A stretch of DNA of 41,074 nt from Haloquadratum walsbyi J07HQW1 (GTDB taxonomy: Archaea; Halobacteriota; Halobacteria; Halobacteriales; Haloferacaceae), in NCBI GenBank assembly GCA_000415965.1, contig KE356560.1, positions 2,933,897-2,974,970 of the forward strand, written 5' to 3'. The position numbers were made by a program, and so were the translations under genes. The notes beneath the pieces are model-generated. The model did no database searches, was not told where the DNA came from, and saw only the letters and a list, made by a program, of their open reading frames with translations. Each line of letters opens with the position of its first letter. Position 1 is the first letter of the stretch. Below are positions 34,821 through 41,074 of the stretch, in pieces.

Positions 34821-34870
34821 GGATAATCAAGAAAAGAACACGAGTGCTAAAGCGTAGCGTTGAGTATTGA

Positions 34871-36643
34871 CTATTCGAGTGATTGCGTGTCAGTTTTTGC
34901 TCCAGGATTCGTCACGGCGCCATTCGCCGCTGATCCAAATTCATTGCCGTATTTTGCAAGTACACCCGTATCATATCGACGGTCAGCGCCATCCCACGCC
35001 TCACGGCGCTCGGCAAGTTCTGCATCTGAGAGTGCAACGCTCAACTCTCGTTCTGGAATATCAACCGTAATCTCATCGCCATCCTCAAGTAACGCGATTG
35101 GACCGCCAACAACTGCCTCAGGTGCAACGTGACCAACCATCGGACCACGAGTCGCACCGGAGAATCGACCGTCAGTCAAAAGTGCGACATCATCTTCATG
35201 CCCTTGTCCGACAACAGCAGCCGTCACACCGAGCATCTCACGCATTCCTGGACCACCCTGTGGTCCTTCATTACGGATAACAATGACATCACCAGATTCG
35301 ATATGTCCGTTTTGAACATACTGCATTGCATCCTCTTCACTTTCGAAGATACGTGCAGGTCCACTATGATGGAATGCGTCATCACCAGTGACTTTCAATA
35401 CACCACCGTCTGGGGCAAGATTCCCGGTGAGAATTTTGATTGCACCCTCTGTCTGGTACGGATCATCAATAGGATAAAGAAAGTCATTCTCAATTTCACT
35501 ATCGGCTGGGAGATCGAGTTCTGCAAGTTCTTCAGCAATTGTCCGTCCCGTGACAGTCAGTGCATCACCATGGAAGAGACCAGCATCAAGCAGTCGCCGA
35601 ATGACAATTGGAACTCCGCCAATCTCATGGAGATCATTCATCGTTTTTGTTCCGCCAGGCTGGAGATCGGCGATCTTTGGAGTGCGACGTGAAATCGCAT
35701 CAAATTCCGCAATCGTCAGATCAACGCCTGCTTCGGCTGCAAGTGCAAGCAGATGAAGGACAGCATTCGTTGATCCCCCAATTGCAACCTGTAGTGCAAT
35801 CGCATTCTCAAAGGACTTTTTCGAGAGAATATCCGATGGACGACGGTCATTTGCCACAGCATCAAGAACGGCTTCACCAGCACGCCGAGCAATATCATAT
35901 CGTTCTGTTGATTCGGCTGGCGCACCAGCAGAGCCAAGCGGTGCCATCCCAAGCGCTTCTGAGATTGATGCCATTGTGTTTGCGGTAAACATGCCACCAC
36001 ATGACCCAGCACCGGGGCATGCATGTCGCTCAAGTTCATCAAGTTCGTCTGCGCTCATATTACCCTCGGCGTACGTTCCAACGCCTTCGAACACATTTTG
36101 AATGGTGACATCCCGACCATCGTGCTCGCCGGGCATGATTGAGCCACCATACAGGAATACCGATGGGAGATCAGTTCGAATTGAGGCAATCATCATCCCC
36201 GGCAGATTCTTATCGCACCCGGCGACTGTCACAAGCGCATCCATCCGCTCGCCAAAGGCGACGAGTTCGACAGAGTCAGCAATTACCTCGCGTGAGATGA
36301 GAGATGCTTTCATTCCCTCAGTACCCATCGAAATGGCATCAGAAATCGTGATTGTTCCAAACTCAATTGGCATCCCACCAGCGTCTTCAACACCCTCAAT
36401 CGCTGCATCAGCAACATCATCAAGATGGACATTACAGGGAGTGATATCAGCCGCTGGATTGGCAACGCCAACCATCGGTGAGGATAGATCTGTATCATCA
36501 AAGCCCATTGCACGAAACATTGCTCGGTGAGGGGCTCGGTCTGCGCCTTCTGTCACATCCGTGCTTGGAAGATCTGGGTCCTTTTCCGTTGAGAACGGAG
36601 AATCGGCGTCTGTCCCGTCCTCACGGTGTGTCTGCTTGCTCAT
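34871..36643 (-). CDS. ilvD: Dihydroxy-acid dehydratase
   Basis: IlvD dehydrates dihydroxy-acids in valine, isoleucine and leucine synthesis using an Fe-S cluster. In the 590-residue protein the cluster cysteines are in TPCNVHLDD (C70), [11 protein letters not shown] and [16 protein letters not shown]. The C-terminal domain has the usual GGPGMREML and [20 protein letters not shown]. Its N-terminus (about 30 residues) is acidic and variable. A TATA box lies 23-31 nt before the ATG. The 3' end faces the peroxiredoxin gene. Confidence 0.96.
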   Translation of the reverse strand: MSKQTHREDGTDADSPFSTEKDPDLPSTDVTEGADRAPHRAMFRAMGFDDTDLSSPMVGVANPAADITPCNVHLDDVADAAIEGVEDAGGMPIEFGTITISDAISMGTEGMKASLISREVIADSVELVAFGERMDALVTVAGCDKNLPGMMIASIRTDLPSVFLYGGSIMPGEHDGRDVTIQNVFEGVGTYAEGNMSADELDELERHACPGAGSCGGMFTANTMASISEALGMAPLGSAGAPAESTERYDIARRAGEAVLDAVANDRRPSDILSKKSFENAIALQVAIGGSTNAVLHLLALAAEAGVDLTIAEFDAISRRTPKIADLQPGGTKTMNDLHEIGGVPIVIRRLLDAGLFHGDALTVTGRTIAEELAELDLPADSEIENDFLYPIDDPYQTEGAIKILTGNLAPDGGVLKVTGDDAFHHSGPARIFESEEDAMQYVQNGHIESGDVIVIRNEGPQGGPGMREMLGVTAAVVGQGHEDDVALLTDGRFSGATRGPMVGHVAPEAVVGGPIALLEDGDEITVDIPERELSVALSDAELAERREAWDGADRRYDTGVLAKYGNEFGSAANGAVTNPGAKTDTQSLE

Positions 36644-36665
36644 GGTGTAGGGTATTCTGTAAACG

Positions 36666-36674
36666 CATTAAAAG
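36666..36674 (-). promoter_or_regulatory. TATA box of ilvD
   Basis: The minus strand reads CTTTTAATG, 23-31 nt before the ilvD ATG, typical for a leaderless haloarchaeal mRNA. Confidence 0.55.
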
Positions 36675-36717
36675 CACACGCATGATACGGCGGGATAATT
36701 AATACACCCGTTGAAAT

Positions 36718-37450
36718 TCAGGTCTCATCGCGCGTTGCAAGTCCTGCGAGATGTGGTGCTTCAGGCACGATAAGCTCAGTACTGCCTAATGTTGCGGCGT
36801 TCTCACTTCCTGGAAGACAAAAAACCGGGACAGCATCGATAATTCCCGCTGTTGCCCGCGTCCCAAGAACACGAGTCCCGATTTCAGCCTCGGATCGGCG
36901 GCGGAATAATTCGCCAAACCCAGGGAGCGATTTATCATATTGGTCGCGAATAGCCTCGATCGTGACATCATCTGGAGTGATTCCAGTTCCGCCTGTCGTC
37001 ACGACGATATCAGTGTCCGTGTTTGAAACGGCTGTCTCAACAACTGATTGAATTCGGTGAATATCATCGTCGACAATTTCACGAGTGACGATTGTGTGGC
37101 CCGCAGACTCAAACGCTGCTGCAATAGCATCACCTGCGGCATCATCGGCAAGAGATCGAGATGATGAAATAGTGAAGATCGCAACACCGAGTGTTCCAAC
37201 ATCGTGTGCATGGTGACTGTGATCCGTGATCGTGATCGTGGTTGTGGTCATGGTCATGATCATGATTATGATTATGATTACCATCACCGCTGTCATCGTC
37301 ATCATGATGATGAGTATGGTCGGTACTTTCTGTGTGCTCTTGGGTATGATTATTCTTATTCTTATCCGCCTTAGAATTTTCATTCATTGTAGAGCCATCT
37401 GCACGTATGTGTGATTGGGGATCAACTCCTGATGTGTTATCTTGAGGCAT
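36718..37450 (-). CDS. moaB: MoaB/MogA-type molybdopterin protein with His-rich N-terminus, frameshifted
   Basis: The domain (from about HAHDVGTLGVAIFTISSSRS) is the molybdopterin adenylyl-transferase/MoaB family, with VVTTGGTGITPDDVTIEA and PGFGELFRRRSEAEIG as its signatures. These proteins act in activating molybdopterin for metal insertion. In front lies an extension starting at the ATG at 37450, MPQDNTSGVDPQSHIRADGS, then a stretch of repeated His-Asp and His-Asn. It is in a different frame from the domain: one extra C at 37224 or 37225 causes the shift, and deleting it gives ...HDHDHDHSHHAHDVGTLG. Without this start the domain frame begins with unnatural Ile/Thr-rich residues. The extension (about 80 residues) would bind divalent metals. 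Confidence 0.82.
37226..37300 (-). repeat. CATGAC/GATCAC repeat coding for His-Asp dipeptides
   Basis: A row of 6-nt units (CATGAC, GATCAC, CATAAT) on the minus strand encodes the His-rich part of the MoaB extension. Confidence 0.7.
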
Positions 37451-37587
37451 AACTGCTCATTCATTTCTGCAAATAAACACTTCACGAATGAACAGTTGTA
37501 CGAGTCGCTTGAATCTGTGTCTCATGGGTCACACTCAGGATTCCGAGTTATCCTGAAACTCTGCTGTTTCTGTGTCCGTGTCCGTGT

Positions 37588-38595
37588 TTATATCTGTACT
37601 TGTCTTGTCTCTGCCTCGTCCTGTGTGGCTTGATTCTCGTGTGTTGATGCGGAATCGGACTCAATACTCCGTTGTGTGCGTGCGGTGATTCCGTTATTTA
37701 TCTCGACATCACTGCTGGCATCGAGCTTCGAGTCGGGGGTAGTCTCCTCAGTCGAAGTAACGCTGTTGTCCATTCGAGAGTTGTCAGTAATGTCCGTAAT
37801 ATCTGGTTCTGCCCCTTGGAGAGTCGATTCATCAATCGGCGTTGCATCGGTCATCACTGATTCCCATTGGTTATGTGCCCACTGTATTGCAGTATCACTG
37901 TCATTCATAATAATACCACGAACACCGGTATCACTGTAAAATACAACCCCCGCCTCAGTATCATCAACAATCCAAAGCCCATAGGAAAATGATACATCAC
38001 AGCTCAGTAGATTGACACGGTTATGTCGTGCCTGTTCGATAAACCCCGAGCGGAGTTCAGGCGCTGCGAGTAGTGTCTCAACAACATCTTCATCAACGAC
38101 ATGTTTCACGATTGTCCCGTTCACAGTTGTCATGGTGTAGAACTCATCAAGATACCCTGCAAGCGCAACAGGAGAGACGCCTCGAAAGACGTCTGCGGAT
38201 TCAATACTCTCGAACAGATGTCTGATTATCCGATCGGGAATTTCAGGGGATGCTTGAGCAAATGATGCCCCATCAAGAAACACATCAGCAATATCAATAT
38301 CGCTCGGAAGAGTTGAAAGAAGATTACGACCTGTATCAATCTCTTGCAGCCGTCTGTGATACTGCTGAACTGCTGTAAGTGCTGTCCGACCAGCAAGCGT
38401 TAATCGATATGTGTTATTTGTCGATGTAATGAGTCCAGCGTTCTCAAGTTCACGAATCCCACGGTCAACTGTCGACCGTGAGACATCAAGATCCGTCTCA
38501 AGTTCACATTTTCCTTTTGGATTTTTTTGTACTGACTCAAGAAACGATTGCCGTTTCCCGACAATAGTATCCAATGAATGGTCGGAGCCAGCCAT
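37588..38595 (-). CDS. FilR1-type winged-HTH transcription regulator
   Basis: The 335-residue protein has an N-terminal winged HTH (about 8-65: KRQSFLESVQKNPKGKCELE, VSRSTVDRGIRELENAGLI) and a middle domain like that of the methanogen regulator FilR1 (DUF1724), e.g. YGLWIVDDTEAGVVFYSDTG. The C-terminal 90 residues are acidic and of low complexity and may be unstructured. The start at 38595 (MAGSDHSLDT) or one codon earlier is equally possible. It is divergent from the oxidoreductase at 38717, which is a likely target, an inference from position only. Confidence 0.8.
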   Translation of the reverse strand: MAGSDHSLDTIVGKRQSFLESVQKNPKGKCELETDLDVSRSTVDRGIRELENAGLITSTNNTYRLTLAGRTALTAVQQYHRRLQEIDTGRNLLSTLPSDIDIADVFLDGASFAQASPEIPDRIIRHLFESIESADVFRGVSPVALAGYLDEFYTMTTVNGTIVKHVVDEDVVETLLAAPELRSGFIEQARHNRVNLLSCDVSFSYGLWIVDDTEAGVVFYSDTGVRGIIMNDSDTAIQWAHNQWESVMTDATPIDESTLQGAEPDITDITDNSRMDNSVTSTEETTPDSKLDASSDVEINNGITARTQRSIESDSASTHENQATQDEAETRQVQI

Positions 38596-38716
38596 CATAA
38601 TCAGATACAGCAACAGGAGATATCATACTGTCGGATTATGCTCATCAATTATGACGCCAGCTCGTTCATGATAGTTAATGGAGAACGTTTTGTGCAGGCA
38701 GTTTGTATCGGGTGGC

Positions 38717-39757
38717 ATGCAAGCCGTCCAATTCGCTGCACACGGTGGTCGTGACGTCATCGAATACAGTGAGTTTCCGAATCCGACTATTGAGAGGGAT
38801 GAAGTGCTCGTTGATGTGAAAGCTGCATCAGTGAATCATCTTGATGTGTGGACACGACGTGGACTCCCAGGAATTGATGTCGAGATGCCGCATATTCCTG
38901 GCAGTGATATGGCGGGGGTTGTCAGCGAAACCGGTGCAGATGTCACACGGTTTGATCCTGGCGACCACGTAGCGCTCATTGCTGGCGTTGCAGGTGACAC
39001 CGATGAGTTCACACGAAAGGGTGATCCAACGCTTGCTGCAGATTATCATCTTATTGGTGAACATGTCCGGGGAGTTCACTCAGAGTATACCGCAGTACCG
39101 GCTGCTAATCTTGTGCCTGTTCCCGATGATGTACCATGGAACATTGCCGGCTCAACGTCATTGGTGTTTCAAACAGCCTGGCGGATGCTCATCGATCGGG
39201 CAGAACTGCGAACTGGTGAGCATGTGCTTATTCATGGTGCTTCCGGTGGTGTTGGACATGCAGCCGTGCAGATCGCCAGTCATGCCGGCGCAACAGTATC
39301 AGCAACAGCATCAACGGAACGAAAACTTGCACATGCCGCTGACTGTGGGGCTGAGCATTTAATCAACTATGAAAACTCTTCATTTGCTGACGAGATATAT
39401 CAAATAACTGATGGTCGCGGCGTTGACGTTGTTGTTGACCATGTTGGCGAAGCAACGTATGAGGGATCATTGAAGAGTCTTCGAAAAGGCGGGAGATTAA
39501 TTACGTGTGGAGCAACGACAGGTCCAAATCCTGATGCGAATCTGAATCGTATTTTCTGGAATCAACTCCAGATTATCGGCTCAACAATGGCAACACCCGG
39601 GCAAGCTGAGGAGGTATTAGATCTTGTCTGGGATGGAACATTCGAGCCGCGTATTCGCGAGACATTGCCCATGAGCGATGCTGCTCGTGCACATGAATTA
39701 TTGGAGAATCGTGAGGGCTTTGGGAAGGTGGTCGTAATTCCAGATAGTGAATACTGA
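38717..39757 (+). CDS. Zinc-type alcohol dehydrogenase/quinone oxidoreductase (MDR family)
   Basis: The 346-residue protein is a medium-chain dehydrogenase/reductase. It begins MQAVQFAAHGGRDVIEYSEF, has the GDHVALIAGVAG region and the nucleotide-binding IHGASGGVGHAAVQIASHAG. NHLDVWTRRG contributes the active-site His. The usual catalytic-zinc cysteine is absent from that site, since the motif has W instead of a CxxD pattern. It may therefore be a zinc-independent quinone-reductase-like member, although some haloarchaeal MDRs keep only part of the zinc site. The ATG at 38717 is preferred over 38678. The next gene overlaps its end by 11 nt. Confidence 0.88.
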   Translation: MQAVQFAAHGGRDVIEYSEFPNPTIERDEVLVDVKAASVNHLDVWTRRGLPGIDVEMPHIPGSDMAGVVSETGADVTRFDPGDHVALIAGVAGDTDEFTRKGDPTLAADYHLIGEHVRGVHSEYTAVPAANLVPVPDDVPWNIAGSTSLVFQTAWRMLIDRAELRTGEHVLIHGASGGVGHAAVQIASHAGATVSATASTERKLAHAADCGAEHLINYENSSFADEIYQITDGRGVDVVVDHVGEATYEGSLKSLRKGGRLITCGATTGPNPDANLNRIFWNQLQIIGSTMATPGQAEEVLDLVWDGTFEPRIRETLPMSDAARAHELLENREGFGKVVVIPDSEY

Positions 39758-39995
39758 TACGGAGGAACAAACACAATCTGATGTTGGATTTGGAATCCAT
39801 GGGTGGGTTCTCGTCGGGAGCCTTTTTCTCAGTCTTGTTATTATCCCTGGAATTATCTATATTCAGCCGAGCATCCTCGCAGCAGTCGGGATTCCATATC
39901 TCGTATCGTTGCTCATCCTTCCGCTTGTCCCAGCTGCTGCACTTGGTCTCATTGCTGTGTGGTCAATGACGGCAGCAACAAACGAAACGGACTGA
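39747..39995 (+). CDS. Small two-span membrane protein
   Basis: This 82-residue protein starts with a GTG inside the end of the oxidoreductase gene (11 nt overlap). Two hydrophobic segments (about 19-40 and 46-75) are separated by a short proline/glycine turn. The tail MTAATNETD is polar. The overlap suggests cotranscription with the dehydrogenase. No family was recognised. Confidence 0.65.
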   Translation: MNTDTEEQTQSDVGFGIHGWVLVGSLFLSLVIIPGIIYIQPSILAAVGIPYLVSLLILPLVPAAALGLIAVWSMTAATNETD

Positions 39996-40064
39996 GAGTA
40001 AAACTGAGAGGTCCTGCTGGTAAAAAGAGTTATTATGATCCATGAGTGAGAAACTCTCGCATAG

Positions 40065-40415
40065 ATGTTTGAATCATTCTCCGATGGCTATTATCTCGGG
40101 AGACTGTATCTTGAACCAGCAGACAGAGAGCTTCCTGCTATCCAGCAGGATGATCATGAGCGTATGAACGCACAGTTGTACGGAGATGATGGGGTTATTC
40201 GTGTCGACGCTCCACTCGTCATGAAAATTGATACTGGACACCTTCCTGTGGTTGGTGACGCATCTGTGCCGACTGGGACGCTTTCAGTCCCACGATCAAT
40301 CAATAACGGTGACCTTCCGGCTGAGCGCAGTGTATTAGTAGCTAAATCTGACCGAGCCAGGGAATTGTTGCGGTACGCTGGCTATCGATTCGGCGATGAT
40401 GCTGCCGTTACATGA
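40065..40415 (+). CDS. DUF5802-like haloarchaeal protein
   Basis: The 116-residue acidic soluble protein begins MFESFSDGYYLGRLYLEPAD and contains DAPLVMKIDTGHLPVVGDAS, features I associate with the uncharacterised haloarchaeal family DUF5802. A TATA-like AGTTATTATG (about 40027-40037) lies 28-38 nt before the ATG. Function is unknown, and it follows the membrane-protein gene by 69 nt. Confidence 0.75.
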   Translation: MFESFSDGYYLGRLYLEPADRELPAIQQDDHERMNAQLYGDDGVIRVDAPLVMKIDTGHLPVVGDASVPTGTLSVPRSINNGDLPAERSVLVAKSDRARELLRYAGYRFGDDAAVT

Positions 40416-40700
40416 CTGTGTTTCTCTCTATTGTTATGTTATTGACTAGACGACTGATAGTAATTAGTGTAAGTCTTTAGCACCGTGATTATCCGTGTCG
40501 GTGATGGGAGCCGCTGAACCCGCGTCATTCGACACCGTCGGTGAAACTATTCGAACTCATCACTATGGAGACAGTCCTGTTCTGTGCAGATCTATTTTCA
40601 TTCAGAGACAAATTACATCAAAGAGGATTCGCCCTGAGCCGCAGTCTTGCTTCAGAATTCGCAGTCCCGATTGCACTCTCTCCTCAGTGAGTAATCATGA
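40416..40700. other. Spacer before the transposon-end-like region
   Basis: About 285 nt with no clear gene. A plus-strand frame opens near 40507 and stays open to the end of the window without homology that I recognise; it probably reflects the opposite strand of an element. Confidence 0.35.
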
Positions 40701-40708
40701 GCCGACAA

Positions 40709-41074
40709 TTGACATCCTCCTCCGGGTTCACGCGGAGGAATCCCACGGCACCGCACCGCTGCGCTGCGTTGAGTTGAGATTGAGTTGGGAATGTCAGGGT
40801 TGGGTTGACAGACTCCCAATACCAAGCCAATACACCGTTCGAATCGGTATGGGGCCGGTCGTGGGCAGTCTCTTGGGAGTGCCACATCTCAGCTTCAGCT
40901 TCAGCTTCCGCCCCCGCTCCCGGGACTCCTATCCATTACCATGTTCGGGCTCCCGAAGTTGTTTGTGCCTTGGGGAGTCCGGCAGATTTCGACGGAGACG
41001 GACACGGACACGGACTCGGAGTTACTTTGTGTGGTGTTTGCCCGGTGGTTGTTGTTTGCACAGAGGGCACTCTG
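40709..41074 (-). mobile_element. IS200/IS605 (IS1341-type) right end and possible element body, partial
   Basis: On the minus strand the sequence ends with GGATTCCTCCGCGTGAACCC then GGAGGAGGATGTCAA. This is a hairpin, TCCTCC (40715-40720) with GGAGGA (40734-40739), followed by the GGATGTCAA-type end found at the right end of TnpB elements. The rest of the element, if any, would lie at higher coordinates. The next 330 nt carry simple repeats (40889-40908 and 40991-41020) and no complete tnpB. The window stops before the matter can be settled. Confidence 0.4.

Noticed and set aside
40565..40690. Small plus-strand frame starting METVLFCADLFSF
   Set aside because: It has no recognised family, and sits in the spacer before the element end; too short to support.

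Overview
The window looks like a chromosomal segment of a square haloarchaeon, most likely Haloquadratum walsbyi or a very close relative. The inferred proteins are acidic and haloarchaeal in type (sdhCDBA, PccX, UPF0179, archaeal S17e, CofD, DUF447, and families close to DUF5820, DUF5802 and DUF6517). The DNA is AT-rich for a haloarchaeon, with long spacers full of simple repeats, which is characteristic of Haloquadratum. Promoters are archaeal TATA boxes about 25-30 nt before start codons, so many mRNAs are probably leaderless. This taxon is inferred from protein character; no search was run.

Layout, left to right. (1) 1-3.6 kb: the 3' end of glmS, a small minus-strand ORF, an ATP-dependent RNA-ligase-like gene and a glmU-type nucleotidyltransferase, so UDP-GlcNAc synthesis flanks the ligase. 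(2) 3.65-8.1 kb: a small HTH regulator and the minus-strand succinate dehydrogenase operon sdhC-sdhD-sdhB-sdhA. (3) 8.4-10.7 kb: two small membrane/OB-fold genes, tRNA-Glu(TTC) and a DUF5820-like gene. (4) 10.9-19.3 kb: a minus-strand block prkA1, prkA2, DUF444 (YeaH type), spoVR, the archaeal form of the bacterial PrkA-YeaH-SpoVR stress module. (5) 19.6-24.6 kb: UPF0179, an AstE/AspA-type hydrolase, DUF309, a carotenoid oxygenase, a lipoprotein and tRNA-Leu(CAA). (6) 24.7-27.3 kb: an amidohydrolase and an HD phosphohydrolase. (7) 27.5-31.3 kb: a coupled plus-strand operon cofD, dihydrouridine-synthase-like, citG-like, DUF447, then S17e. (8) 31.4-37.5 kb: pccX and pccB, a zinc-finger protein, a 1-Cys peroxiredoxin, ilvD and a moaB with a histidine-rich N-terminus. 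(9) 37.6-41.1 kb: a FilR1-type regulator divergent from a zinc-type/quinone oxidoreductase, two small genes, and a terminal stretch with an IS200/IS605 (IS1341-type) right-end-like hairpin.

The most striking pattern is that four otherwise well-conserved genes (sdhB, the DUF5820-like gene, cofD, moaB) each carry one single-base frameshift. All four shifts lie in low-complexity, acidic or His/Asp-rich linkers outside the catalytic domains. Hexanucleotide repeat tracts are spread through the spacers and also enter some coding linkers. The shifts may be sequence errors or real repeat-associated instability; the sequence alone does not decide. Other points of interest are two candidate structured RNAs or 5' leaders (about 21.18 and 25.83 kb), two TnpB-element right-end relics (34.78 and 40.71 kb), and a 22-codon ORF with ATGA overlaps at both ends inside the cofD operon.
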